Source: Oxalicibacterium flavum (GTDB taxonomy: Bacteria; Pseudomonadota; Gammaproteobacteria; Burkholderiales; Burkholderiaceae_D). From it: a stretch of DNA of 64,000 nucleotides. The notes below the pieces were generated by a model. That model made no database searches, was not told the DNA's origin, and worked only from the letters and a program-made list of their open reading frames with translations. The stretch's first letter is position 1, and every line of letters begins with the position of its first letter. This document shows, piece after piece, positions 20,294 through 29,721 of this stretch. The position numbers and the translations under genes were made by a program. The DNA is taken from assembly GCF_014635065.1 (NCBI RefSeq), contig NZ_BMCG01000003.1, positions 62,001-126,000 of the forward strand. Direction: 5' to 3'.

Positions 20294-20920
20294 TCAGCGG
20301 CGCCACAATTGGACTACATGATTCTTGATATGTTGCAATTTACGGTTGAAAAAATGATCGGCGCCCGGAATCACGATCACCGGCAGGTCCTGCGGACGCG
20401 CCCAGTCGAACACGTTCTGCAGCGGAATCGTGTCGTCGAGTTCGCCGTGGATCACGATGGTGTCCTGCGGTACCGTCGGCAGCGGCCACTTGCCGGGCGC
20501 CGAGCCGACCAGCGCCAGCCGCTCAGCGGGCGTGCCGGCTTCCTCCAGCCGTTTCTGCAACTGGGTCTGGACGAAGGTGCCGAACGAAAAGCCGGCCAGC
20601 GCGAACGGCAGGCCCGGATACTTTTCCTGCGCCCACGCCAGCAGCTGCGCCATGTCGTCGGTCTCGCCGCGGCCTTCGTCGTAGGCGCCGCCCGACTTGC
20701 CGACGCCGCGGAAATTCATGCGCAGCGATGCGTAGCCGAGCGTGACGAAGGAACGCGTCAGCGTGTGCACCACCTTGTTGTCCATGGTGCCGCCGAACAG
20801 CGGATGCGGATGCGCGACCAGCGCAAAGCCGACCGGTGTCGCGTCGCCCGGCAGGTCGAGCGCGCATTCGAGCGGGCCGGCAGCGCCATCGAGGGAGAAA
20901 TATTGCGTTTGCGCATTCAT
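20294..20920 (-). CDS. Alpha/beta hydrolase
   Basis: 208 residues. Small alpha/beta hydrolase with HPHPLFGGTMDNKVV after strand 3, the nucleophile elbow GFSFG, Asp in HGELDDTIPL and His in PGADHFFNRKL, forming a full catalytic triad. This is the CocE/dienelactone-type group widespread in Proteobacteria; the substrate is not known. It follows the ferredoxin gene by 19 bp and is the last gene of the operon that starts with the Mla-like permease. Confidence 0.85.
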   Translation of the reverse strand: MNAQTQYFSLDGAAGPLECALDLPGDATPVGFALVAHPHPLFGGTMDNKVVHTLTRSFVTLGYASLRMNFRGVGKSGGAYDEGRGETDDMAQLLAWAQEKYPGLPFALAGFSFGTFVQTQLQKRLEEAGTPAERLALVGSAPGKWPLPTVPQDTIVIHGELDDTIPLQNVFDWARPQDLPVIVIPGADHFFNRKLQHIKNHVVQLWRR

Positions 20921-20939
20921 GGGCGGGCGGTTCCTGCGA

Positions 20940-21260
20940 TCAGATTTTCAGGCGCTCGACCACGCGGTGGCCGACCAGGTGCTCGTCGATGATCTCGTCG
21001 ATGTCTTCCTGGTCAACATAGGTGTACCACGTGCCCTGCGGATAGATGACGATGACGGGGCCCAGCTCGCAGCGTCCGAGGCAGCCGGCCTGGTTGACGC
21101 GCACCGCGCCGGTGGCACTGAGGCCGAGTTCCTTGACGCGCGCCTTCAGGTGTTGCTGCGCCGCTGCCGCGCCCTTTTCGGCACAGCATTCGCGGCCGTC
21201 GTCGCGCTGGTTCATGCAGATGAACAGGTGCTGGCCAAAATGCTGTTTGTCTTCGGTCAT
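20940..21260 (-). CDS. Thioredoxin-like (2Fe-2S) ferredoxin
   Basis: 106 residues from ATG 21260 (MTEDKQHFGQHLFICMNQRD). Four cysteines in the thioredoxin-like ferredoxin arrangement: CMNQRDDGRECC, then AGCLGRCELGPVIVIYPQG. This fold is also found in NuoE and in cyanobacterial and Azotobacter 2Fe-2S proteins; small stand-alone members probably carry electrons or act in cluster handling. The partner is unknown. It lies in the operon between VanZ (39 bp upstream) and the hydrolase. Confidence 0.87.
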   Translation of the reverse strand: MTEDKQHFGQHLFICMNQRDDGRECCAEKGAAAAQQHLKARVKELGLSATGAVRVNQAGCLGRCELGPVIVIYPQGTWYTYVDQEDIDEIIDEHLVGHRVVERLKI

Positions 21261-21299
21261 TGCGCGGCTCGCTTCAAAGACCGTCATGATACACCGCCG

Positions 21300-22460
21300 T
21301 CAGCTTCGCTTCACGCGATGGCTGCGGTGCAGCAGGAACCAGAAGGCGATCAGCGGCCATACCAGCGAGAGGAACTGCGCGGCGCCGTTGAAGGTGAGGA
21401 AGCGGCCTTGTACCCACGTTTCGAGCGTGGCGATGAAATAGGGATTGGCCGGCGCGACGTTGATGGTCACGAACGAGACTGCCAGCAGCACGATGGCGGC
21501 GTGGCGCTGCAGACGCGCCGGCAGCCAGATCAGCAGCGCCGTCAGCAGCACGCCGACCAGCAGGCCGAGCTGCGCGCCTTCCGACAGCCAGGCAAAGGCG
21601 TTCTGCGGCTTGAACAGCAGCGCCATCGCCAGTGTCTTGACGCCGAGCGCGGCGGCCAGCATCAGGATCGTCAGCACGATGCGCGGCGCGCGCTCGCGCA
21701 GCATGTGGAACCAGGCGAGCAGCGCGCCGGCCGAACTGCAACTGGTGACGATGATCTCGACCAGCCAGTAATGGGTGGCCGAAGGCTGCGCGCCGTTGCG
21801 CAGCAGTGCGCTGAGGTCGAGCTGCATGTCGAGCGCCAGCGACAGCCAGTCCGACAGCACCGGCAGCAGCTGGCCGTTGCCGAACAGATAGCTTTGCGGA
21901 TAGATCTGCGCCAGCGGCCACAGCAGCAGTACCACCACGCCGCGGCTGGCTTCCGGCGTGAACAGCCGGTGCCGCAGGCGGCGCAGCCGGCTGCGCTCGA
22001 GCACCTGGTGGCAGCTCAGGGTGCCGATCACCGCGCCGATGACGGCGCCCACGCTGTTGGCCAGCAGGTCCATGTTGGATGTCACGCGCGTGGGCAGAAA
22101 ACTTTGCAGGGTTTCCATCGAGGCCGTGACCAGGATGCCGAACACGGCGGCCAGCAGCAGCGCCGCAATGCCGCGCACCGCCGGATAGAAGGCATAGACC
22201 GCCAGCACGCCGAGCGGGATGTAGCCGACGATATTGGTGACGACGTCGAATCCCGTCCAGTAGCGTGGCGGGATCGGTTCGGACAGATAGTTGCCGAGCG
22301 GGATGCCGACCTGCTGCCAGCCCGAGAACGGATACAGGCTCGCATAGACGATCAGCGCCAGATAGGCGAGCAGGATGCCGCGCGCGAGAACCGAGGGTTC
22401 GCGCGGCGGGGGCGGCGGCAGTTGCGTGATTACGGTTTCGGCGGGAGCGCGGCGAGCCAT
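21300..22460 (-). CDS. VanZ-family membrane protein
   Basis: 386 residues with about nine helices. The VanZ domain lies at residues about 25-140 (FDVVTNIVGYIPLGVLAVYAF, ETLQSFLPTRVTSNMDLLANS with the conserved Glu and Asn-Asp). VanZ proteins lower teicoplanin sensitivity in enterococci; the role in Gram-negatives is unknown. Its start overlaps the end of the lipoprotein gene by 31 bp, so it is coupled to the Mla-like system. Confidence 0.85.
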   Translation of the reverse strand: MARRAPAETVITQLPPPPPREPSVLARGILLAYLALIVYASLYPFSGWQQVGIPLGNYLSEPIPPRYWTGFDVVTNIVGYIPLGVLAVYAFYPAVRGIAALLLAAVFGILVTASMETLQSFLPTRVTSNMDLLANSVGAVIGAVIGTLSCHQVLERSRLRRLRHRLFTPEASRGVVVLLLWPLAQIYPQSYLFGNGQLLPVLSDWLSLALDMQLDLSALLRNGAQPSATHYWLVEIIVTSCSSAGALLAWFHMLRERAPRIVLTILMLAAALGVKTLAMALLFKPQNAFAWLSEGAQLGLLVGVLLTALLIWLPARLQRHAAIVLLAVSFVTINVAPANPYFIATLETWVQGRFLTFNGAAQFLSLVWPLIAFWFLLHRSHRVKRS

Positions 22461-23062
22461 GTGCGCATGTCCTGGATGACGGCGTCGCTGGCGCTGGACA
22501 GTGCGGCGGCGCCGCCCTGGGCGTCGGCGCTGGCGGCCGGCACCTGGCGCACGAAGGTCTTCTGCGCGCGCAGCACGCGGCCGTCGTAGAGCGAGGCGCG
22601 GATCGCGACTTCGCCGACGCTGTCATGCGCGCTGTTGAAGTGCTGCGAGAATTCGTCGAGTTCGAGGCGCAGCACCGGCACGTTGATGGCACCGTCCGAG
22701 GCGGAGATCACCACGCCGCCGGCGCGCGTCAGGCTGGTCTTCAGGCGCTGCGCGAAGAGCTGCGCGGGCGGCATGGTCCACTGGCTGTTGGCGTAGGCGC
22801 GCGGCTGCAACTGGTTGGCGTAGTCGAGACGATAGAACATCAGCTGGCTGTCGAGCCAGGCCGGCGCTTCGATGTTGGCGAGGCTGACGGCCGGCAGCGT
22901 GCCGGTTGCCGTATCCTGCGCAGCCGGCTGGCTGCGCGTCGGGCCGAGATCGAACAGCGACAGGCGTGGGCCGTCGCTGGCGCAGCCGCTCAGCAGCGCT
23001 GCCGACAGCAGCAGGAGGGCGGCACCGCCGCGACGGGAAAAGGAGGGAAATGGCTTGCTCAT
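22430..23062 (-). CDS. ABC-type transport auxiliary lipoprotein (PqiC/MlaX-like)
   Basis: 210 residues. Signal peptide with lipobox LLSGC (Cys near 26), then a PqiC-type periplasmic domain with the motif pair SQLMFYRLDYANQLQPRAYA and WTMPPAQLFAQRL typical of ABC auxiliary lipoproteins. Such proteins partner MCE-domain transporters at the outer membrane. It directly follows the MCE gene (27 bp), supporting one phospholipid-trafficking unit. Confidence 0.85.
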   Translation of the reverse strand: MSKPFPSFSRRGGAALLLLSAALLSGCASDGPRLSLFDLGPTRSQPAAQDTATGTLPAVSLANIEAPAWLDSQLMFYRLDYANQLQPRAYANSQWTMPPAQLFAQRLKTSLTRAGGVVISASDGAINVPVLRLELDEFSQHFNSAHDSVGEVAIRASLYDGRVLRAQKTFVRQVPAASADAQGGAAALSSASDAVIQDMRTWLAALPPKP

Positions 23063-23089
23063 CTTGATCCTTTGCGAGGGCGATGCACG

Positions 23090-24019
23090 TTACGGTGCCT
23101 GGAATCCGGGTTCGCCCGGGCCGGGTGGCGGCGCGGCGCTGCCGAACAAAATACTTTGCGGGCGCTGGTTGAAGTTTTCCAGCGAACGGTTCAGCGCACG
23201 CACGGTGGTCCGCGTGTCGTTGATCAGCGGTACCGCCTGATATTCAACCACGGAAGCCGCCGAGCCGACGCTGTCGACCGCGCCGCCAATGCTGGCGATC
23301 GGCCCGTCCGGCGCATTGAGGCGCGTCGCGACTTCATTGAGATTGCCGGTCAGCAGCGTTGCGTCGTCCGACAGCCGGTTGAGCGAGACCACCATCGAAT
23401 TGGCATTGCGCGTCAGTTCCGGCAGCTGCGCCAGCGCGGGCTGCAACTGGTCGGGAATGGTGGCGATCTTGTCGGCCGCTTCGCTGACATCGGTGAAGGC
23501 GGCCAGCATGCTCTTCTGGTTTTCGTCGGAGAGGAAGGTATTGAGTTTCTCGGCCACTTCCTCGGTCTGTTTCAGAATGGCCAGTCCGCGCAGCTGCAGC
23601 ATGTCGAGCAGGCCCGGCCGCAGGCCGATGCGCGCCACGTTGTTCTTGGACGACGGCAGTAGCGTCGGGTCCTTGCCGGTATCGTCGAGCTGCACGTAGG
23701 CGAGGCCGGTCACGCCCTGATAGCTGAGGGTGGCGAAGGTCGATTTGGTGATCGGCGTGTCCTTGGTGACGCTGAAGCGGATCAGGATCTGCCCCGGCTT
23801 CTCGGGATCGAACAGCACTTCATCGACGCGGCCGACGTCGAGGCCGCGATAGCGCACGCCGGCCTGCGGGTTGAGTCCCGGTACCGACAGCGTGGTGGCG
23901 ATCTCGTAGGGCACGCGTTCGACGCGGTCGCGGTTGAACCACATCGCGATCAATGCCGCCGCGATCAGCAGCACGATCGTGAAGATGCCTGCCATCAGTG
24001 CATGAGCTTTATTTTCCAT
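23090..24019 (-). CDS. MCE-domain protein, MlaD-like periplasmic subunit
   Basis: 309 residues. One N-terminal membrane helix (GIFTIVLLIAAALIAMWF) is followed by a single MCE domain (residues about 40-120, VPGLNPQAGVRYRGLDVGRV) and a helical C-terminal half that could form a channel or needle. MlaD-like proteins form hexamers that shuttle phospholipids between membranes. It is longer than E. coli MlaD (183) and closer to the type found in paralogous systems with a lipoprotein partner. Confidence 0.9.
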   Translation of the reverse strand: MENKAHALMAGIFTIVLLIAAALIAMWFNRDRVERVPYEIATTLSVPGLNPQAGVRYRGLDVGRVDEVLFDPEKPGQILIRFSVTKDTPITKSTFATLSYQGVTGLAYVQLDDTGKDPTLLPSSKNNVARIGLRPGLLDMLQLRGLAILKQTEEVAEKLNTFLSDENQKSMLAAFTDVSEAADKIATIPDQLQPALAQLPELTRNANSMVVSLNRLSDDATLLTGNLNEVATRLNAPDGPIASIGGAVDSVGSAASVVEYQAVPLINDTRTTVRALNRSLENFNQRPQSILFGSAAPPPGPGEPGFQAP

Positions 24020-24055
24020 GATGCGCTTCCATGATGCGTTGGTTCGGGATGTTCA

Positions 24056-24892
24056 TCAGGCATCCTCCCTTTTTTCCTGCTGCTCCGGCAGCGCCTCGAA
24101 GGCGCGCTGGCCGCGTTCGCCGCGGAAAAACGTTTCGATGAACGGGTGCTTGAATTCGACCACCTTGTCCGGCGCGCAGTAGGCGATGATGTGCTTGTCG
24201 GCCAGCACCGCCACGCGCGACGACAGCGCGAACAGCGTATCGAGGTCGTGCGTGACCATCACCACCGTCAGCTTCATCTCGTCGTGCAGTTCGCGGATTA
24301 GGTCGACGAAGCTCTCCGAGGCATTCGGATCGAGGCCGGCGGTCGGCTCGTCGAGGAACACCAGGTCGGGGTCGAGCGCCAGCGCGCGCGCCAAAGCCAC
24401 GCGCTTGATCATGCCGCCCGACAGGTCGGCTGGCATCTTGCGCGCATGCTCGGGGCCGATGCCGGCCATCTGCAGCTTGAGCAGGGCGACGTCGCGCACC
24501 ACGTCCTTGGGCAGCACGCGCAGTTCGCGCAGCGGCTGCGCGACGTTGTCGAATACGGTCAGCGCCGAGAACAGCGCGCCGTGCTGGAACAGCATGCCCC
24601 AGCGCGTGCGCAGGGCCTGCAGGCGCTCGCTGCCGATGCGGTTGATGTCCTCGCCGAACACGCGCACGGTACCGGCGGCGGGCCGGTTCAGGCCCAGCAT
24701 CTGGCGCAGCAGCACGGTCTTGCCGGAACCCGAGCCGCCGACCAGCGAGACGATCTCGCCGGCGTCGATGCGCAGATCGAGGTTCTCGTGCACCACGGTG
24801 TCGCCGAATTGCGTGCGCAATTGCGAGATTTCGATGATGGCGGCGTCATCGTGCTGCGCCGATGTCGGCTGGGAGGGATCGCATTCGCTCAA
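24056..24892 (-). CDS. ABC transporter ATPase, MlaF-like
   Basis: 278 residues. Walker A GGSGSGKT, Q-loop, signature LSGGMIKR, and Walker B LVFLDEPTAGLD are all intact; MVTHDLDTLFALSSRVAVL contains the switch His. The signature form with Met-Ile-Lys is usual for the MlaF/Mkl/Ttg2A branch. It energises lipid movement by the cognate permease, whose gene stop overlaps this start by 4 bp. Confidence 0.92.
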   Translation of the reverse strand: MSECDPSQPTSAQHDDAAIIEISQLRTQFGDTVVHENLDLRIDAGEIVSLVGGSGSGKTVLLRQMLGLNRPAAGTVRVFGEDINRIGSERLQALRTRWGMLFQHGALFSALTVFDNVAQPLRELRVLPKDVVRDVALLKLQMAGIGPEHARKMPADLSGGMIKRVALARALALDPDLVFLDEPTAGLDPNASESFVDLIRELHDEMKLTVVMVTHDLDTLFALSSRVAVLADKHIIAYCAPDKVVEFKHPFIETFFRGERGQRAFEALPEQQEKREDA

Positions 24893-26013
24893 AATCCGAC
24901 CCCCGTGAAAACGATCGCGAATACCGCGTCGGCCAGGATGACCACGGTGATGGCGGTCACCACCGAGATCGTGGTGCCGGCGCCCAGGCTTTCGGTGTTG
25001 GGCTTGATGCGCAGGCCGAAGTGACAGGCCACCAGTGCGATCAGTCCGCCGAACACCACGCCCTTGCCGAGGCCGATCCAGTAGTTGGCGAGCGGTACCG
25101 CGTCCGGCAGTTCGCGCAGGAAATACTTATAGGTCAATCCGAGTTCGATCTTGGCCGCGACCATGCCGCCGATCAGTGCCATCGCATCGGTCCACACCAC
25201 CAGCAGCGGCATCGAGATCGCCAGCGCGATGACCTTGGGCAGGATCAGGCGGAAGCCGTGCGGCAGGCCCATCACCAGCATGGCGTCAAGTTCCTCGGTC
25301 ACGCGCATGACGCCGAGCTGCGCCGTGATCGCCGAACCCGAACGGCCGGCCACCAGGATCGCCGCCAGCAGCGGCCCGAGTTCTCGGATCACCGCCATGC
25401 CGAGGATGTTGACGAGGAAGATGTCGCCGCCGAACTGGTGCAGCTGCTGCGCCGACAGATAGGACAGCACCACGCCGATCAGGAAACCGACCAGCGCCGT
25501 GATGCCGAGCGCCTGATAGCCGGTATGGAAGATGTTGGCCGAGATTTCCTTCCACGGCCCGCGCTGCGGCAACCGCAGGAAGCGGCCTAGGTCGATCACG
25601 AGCTGGCCGATCAGCGCGATGAAGCCAAGCAGATGATCGGCCAGTACCATCTTCCGCTGCAGCAACGCATCGAGTGAATACCAATGCTTCCTGGGCGCCT
25701 TGCTCATGTCGAGCGTGCCGGTTTCCTCGAAGCGGCGGAAGAAATCCTCGTGCTGCGGCGCCAGCGTCAGTTCGGGCGGGCGCTTCTGGCCCCAGGCATT
25801 CCACAGCAGCTGCGCGCCGATGTAGTCCATGCTCTCGACCTGCGACAGGTCCCAGCGTTGCGTGCCGGAAGTGCCGGCCGACTTGAGTGCGAGCCGGATG
25901 CCCGCCATCGTCTTTTCCTGTGTCAATGCCCGCACATGCCACGCACCGGTCGCGGTGGCGGTCTTGTGACCGTCCTGGCTGAGCGCAAGGGAAGGAGAGG
26001 CGGGGGTTGGCAT
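24889..26013 (-). CDS. ABC permease, MlaE-like, with N-terminal STAS-like domain
   Basis: 374 residues from ATG 26013. Residues about 15-110 form a STAS-like fold (WDLSQVESMDYIGAQLLWNA), fused to an MlaE permease (residues about 125-374) with the hallmark VIRELGPLLAAILVAGRSGS and EELDAMLVMGLPH. In the canonical Mla system the STAS protein MlaB is separate, so here the MlaB function is built into the permease. It is the first gene of the seven-gene operon. No classical Shine-Dalgarno was found; a longer upstream frame overlaps birA and is not supported. Confidence 0.9.
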   Translation of the reverse strand: MPTPASPSLALSQDGHKTATATGAWHVRALTQEKTMAGIRLALKSAGTSGTQRWDLSQVESMDYIGAQLLWNAWGQKRPPELTLAPQHEDFFRRFEETGTLDMSKAPRKHWYSLDALLQRKMVLADHLLGFIALIGQLVIDLGRFLRLPQRGPWKEISANIFHTGYQALGITALVGFLIGVVLSYLSAQQLHQFGGDIFLVNILGMAVIRELGPLLAAILVAGRSGSAITAQLGVMRVTEELDAMLVMGLPHGFRLILPKVIALAISMPLLVVWTDAMALIGGMVAAKIELGLTYKYFLRELPDAVPLANYWIGLGKGVVFGGLIALVACHFGLRIKPNTESLGAGTTISVVTAITVVILADAVFAIVFTGVGF

Positions 26014-26100
26014 GCGCACAAGTGTAAGGGAGAAACAAAAAGGCGTCACGTACGCTACCGCACGGCGCGCCGCGTGCCGTCTGGGTCGGTCGTGCTCGGC

Positions 26101-26106
26101 TACAAT
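26101..26106 (+). promoter_or_regulatory. -10 element TACAAT six bases before birA ATG
   Basis: TACAAT is followed by GCGCGC and then ATG 26113. Transcription would start at or within a base or two of the ATG, so the birA mRNA is probably leaderless. No good -35 hexamer and no Shine-Dalgarno were found. Confidence 0.45.
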
Positions 26107-26112
26107 GCGCGC

Positions 26113-26904
26113 ATGCATGCTCTTCCTTCTTCTGCGCGCGTGGCTGCGCTGGCCGGTGAGGCGACCCGCGCGGTTGCGTTCGAAATCGTCGCCGAAACCG
26201 GCTCGACCAATGCCGACCTGCTGGCGCGCGTCGCCACCCTGACGCAGCCCACGCTGTGCTGGGCGCAGCGGCAGACCGCCGGCCGCGGCCGCGCCGGCCG
26301 CCCATGGCTGGCGGCTGACAACGGTGCGCTGACCTTTTCGCTTGCGTGGAAACTCCGGTTGCCGCCGCAGGCGCTGAGCGGATTGTCCCTGGCGGTCGGC
26401 GTGGCGCTGGCACGGCAGCTCGCCGCCAGGGGCGTGATGGTCCAGCTCAAATGGCCGAACGATCTGCTGCGCGACGGCGCCAAGCTGGCCGGTATCCTGA
26501 TCGAGACGGCGGCCGACAAGAACGAGCGCGGTGCGCTGTGGGTCGTGATCGGCGTCGGTCTCAATCTGGCGCAAGGCGATGCGCTCGGCGCACAGCTGGG
26601 CCGTGCGGTGGCCGACATCGGCCAGCCGCAGGCCGATCGCGAAGCCTGGATGGCGGCGCTGCTGACGGGCCTATGCGAAATGCTGCCGGTCTTCGAGCGC
26701 GAGGGCTTTGCACCGTTTGCGCAGGAATGGAACGGTTTCGACGCCTATGCCGGCTGCGAGGTGAACATCCTCGACCGCGGAGAAGTGCTGCACCACGGTC
26801 GCGCTGCCGGTGTCGATGAAACGGGGCGGCTGCTGCTCGATACCGAGGCCGGCCGCATTGCCATCATGGCAGGTGACGTCTCGCTGCGTATGGCGGAGGT
26901 CTGA
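26113..26904 (+). CDS. birA: Biotin--[acetyl-CoA-carboxylase] ligase, short form
   Basis: 263 residues. The catalytic motif GRGRAGRPW, the biotin-binding SLAWKLRLPPQALSGLSLAV region, KWPNDLL and the C-terminal SH3-like domain (GCEVNILDRGEV) are present. It lacks the N-terminal helix-turn-helix domain of E. coli BirA, so it should attach biotin to BCCP but not repress the biotin operon. Start ATG 26113 is the first Met that precedes the catalytic domain. It opens the birA-coaX-SPOR operon, 3 bp before coaX. Confidence 0.93.
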   Translation: MHALPSSARVAALAGEATRAVAFEIVAETGSTNADLLARVATLTQPTLCWAQRQTAGRGRAGRPWLAADNGALTFSLAWKLRLPPQALSGLSLAVGVALARQLAARGVMVQLKWPNDLLRDGAKLAGILIETAADKNERGALWVVIGVGLNLAQGDALGAQLGRAVADIGQPQADREAWMAALLTGLCEMLPVFEREGFAPFAQEWNGFDAYAGCEVNILDRGEVLHHGRAAGVDETGRLLLDTEAGRIAIMAGDVSLRMAEV

Positions 26905-26907
26905 ACG

Positions 26908-27684
26908 ATGCTGCTGCTGATCGATGCCGGCAACACGCGCGTCAAGTGGGCGCTGGCCGAAGCTGCCGTGGCTGGGATGGGCGTCTGGCATGCCGCCGGC
27001 AGCGTGCCGCATGCCGAGGTGGCGGAACTGGCCGGATTGTGGCGCGGCATGCCGATCGCGCGCGTGGTGATCGCCAACGTCGCCGGGCCGCGTTTGCGCG
27101 AAGTGCTGCAGGCTGCGCTCGACGCGGCCGTGGGTGACATCTCGGACAACACGCGGCCACCGGTCGAATGGTTCGTCTCCAGCGCCGAGCGTGCCGGCCT
27201 GCGCAATCGTTACCGGCAGCCGGCGCAGCTCGGCTGCGACCGCTTTGCGGCGGCCATCGGCGCGCGCGCGCTGTTTCCGGATCGCGCGCTGATCGTGGCA
27301 GGCTGCGGCACCGCGACCACGGTCGATGCGGTGTCGGCCGACGGCGAATTCGTCGGCGGCATGATTCTGCCGGGCCTTTCACTGATGACGGCATCGCTGG
27401 CCGGCAATACCGCGCAGCTGCCGCAGGTCAGCCTGCAGGCCGACGCCGCCCATCCGTTCGCCGACCATACCGACGCCGCCATCGTCAGCGGTTGCCTGGC
27501 GGCGCAGGCCGGCGCCATCGAGCGCGCGCTGGCGGCGTACCGGACGGCGCAGGGCACCGACGTCGCTTGCATTCTGACCGGCGGCGCGGCAGACTTGATC
27601 GCCCCGCAACTGTCGGTCGCGCACGAGCGCATCGACAACCTCGTTCTGATCGGCTTGCAAACGGTAGCGACTTCATCATGCTGA
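26908..27684 (+). CDS. coaX: Type III pantothenate kinase
   Basis: 258 residues. The phosphate-binding motif IDAGNTRVKWA at the N-terminus, the CDRFAAAIGARALF segment, GCGTATTVDAV, and GGMILPGLSLM motif identify CoaX. It phosphorylates pantothenate in the first step of coenzyme A synthesis; this type is insensitive to CoA feedback and needs a monovalent cation. It is translationally close-coupled to birA and overlaps the SPOR gene by 7 bp. Confidence 0.95.
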   Translation: MLLLIDAGNTRVKWALAEAAVAGMGVWHAAGSVPHAEVAELAGLWRGMPIARVVIANVAGPRLREVLQAALDAAVGDISDNTRPPVEWFVSSAERAGLRNRYRQPAQLGCDRFAAAIGARALFPDRALIVAGCGTATTVDAVSADGEFVGGMILPGLSLMTASLAGNTAQLPQVSLQADAAHPFADHTDAAIVSGCLAAQAGAIERALAAYRTAQGTDVACILTGGAADLIAPQLSVAHERIDNLVLIGLQTVATSSC

Positions 27685-28358
27685 AAATCCTGTTCGGGAT
27701 CCTGATCGTCATCAACGGTGCCCTGCTGTCCTACCAGCAGGGCTGGCTCGACGTGCTGCTGCCGGTCAGCCACGAACCGTCGCGCCTGGCGGCGCAACTG
27801 CATCCGGAGCGCCTGAAACTGATTGCCCCGGAACAGGCTGACGAAACCGGAACCCCAACGACGTCCGAAGCACCGCCACGCGCGGCACCTGCACCTGCGG
27901 TGGCGGCCTGTCTGGAACTCGGCAATTTCGAGATGGCCGAAGCGCAGCGTTTCGAGGCACAACTGGCCTCGCTGGGCCTGGGCGAACGCCTGCAACGTCG
28001 CATGGTCCAGGAAAACGTGCGGCACATCGTCTATATTCCTCCGCTCGGCAACAAGGAGGCGGCCGACCGCAAGGGGGCCGAACTGGCGGCGCTGGGTGTG
28101 CGCGATTATTTCGTGATCCAGGACAGCTCGCCCCTGCAATGGGGGATTTCGCTGGGCATCTTCCGTACCGAGGAGTCGGCGCGCAATCATCTGCAGGCAT
28201 TGACCGCGCAAGGGGTGCGCAGCGCGCGGGTCGGCACGCATGGCCTGGGAGGCAATCGCGTCGCCTTTCAGCTGCGCGGCATCGATGCCGCGACGCGCGA
28301 GTCCATCGACCGCATCAGGGAGGCGTTTCCGCGCCAGCAGTGGCGCGATTGCGCCTGA
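27678..28358 (+). CDS. SPOR-domain membrane protein
   Basis: 226 residues. One N-terminal helix (MLKILFGILIVINGALLSYQ) anchors it in the inner membrane; a Pro/Ala-rich linker leads to a SPOR domain at about 140-210 (WGISLGIFRTEESARNHLQAL). SPOR domains bind denuded glycan strands at the division septum. A Cys in CLELGNFEMAEAQRFEAQL sits in a duplicated SPOR-like half. Proteins of this kind follow coaX in many Burkholderiales; the exact role in division is not known. Confidence 0.85.
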   Translation: MLKILFGILIVINGALLSYQQGWLDVLLPVSHEPSRLAAQLHPERLKLIAPEQADETGTPTTSEAPPRAAPAPAVAACLELGNFEMAEAQRFEAQLASLGLGERLQRRMVQENVRHIVYIPPLGNKEAADRKGAELAALGVRDYFVIQDSSPLQWGISLGIFRTEESARNHLQALTAQGVRSARVGTHGLGGNRVAFQLRGIDAATRESIDRIREAFPRQQWRDCA

Positions 28359-28364
28359 CGCCAC

Positions 28365-28565
28365 TCAGCCGTCGGCACCCTGCCTGCGCCGCGCGCGCAA
28401 TATGTCCAGGCATTGCGGGCAGAGACAGCGCGTTCCCTTGCTGACTTCCTTGCTGCTTTTCCCTTCGGCGTCACGTGGCCGGCGCATGCACCAGCAGGCT
28501 GCCGGGGCGCCGGTGTCGGCCACGCCGCAGTCGAAGCGGGTCTGGCATTGCGGGCAGGTACTCAT
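28365..28565 (-). CDS. Cysteine-rich CWC family protein
   Basis: 66 residues with paired cysteines: CPQCQTRFDCG, CWCM, CLCPQCL. This is the CWC family, named after the central Cys-Trp-Cys, probably a small zinc-ribbon protein. Start ATG 28565 gives the standard length; an upstream Met at 28628 is possible. It is convergent with the SPOR gene (6 bp between stops) and divergent from argB. Confidence 0.8.
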   Translation of the reverse strand: MSTCPQCQTRFDCGVADTGAPAACWCMRRPRDAEGKSSKEVSKGTRCLCPQCLDILRARRRQGADG

Positions 28566-28674
28566 GCGTAGCGGGAAAGGACGGGATTGGAGGGTATCTC
28601 TTTTGCGCAACAACGGTGCGCGATCCATGGGGAATTTCCGCAGCGGCACGGAAAAGAATCGGCATTCCCTGTAA

Positions 28675-29607
<933 letters not shown>

Positions 29608-29636
29608 TCGTTCATCCACCGTATCAAAAGACCATG

Positions 29637-29671
29637 AAAAAGCGCATCGGCGAAAGTCGATGCGCTTTTTG
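29637..29671 (+). terminator. Bidirectional terminator between argB and the EAL gene
   Basis: Near-perfect stem (A-run, GCGCATCG / CGATGCGC, T-run) with an 8-base loop; A-rich on the left and T-rich on the right, so it can stop transcription from both convergent genes. Confidence 0.9.
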
Positions 29672-29721
29672 TTTGTGTGCCGCTGGCGGAACAGGGGAAA
29701 CGTGATGTCAGGAAAGCCGCA

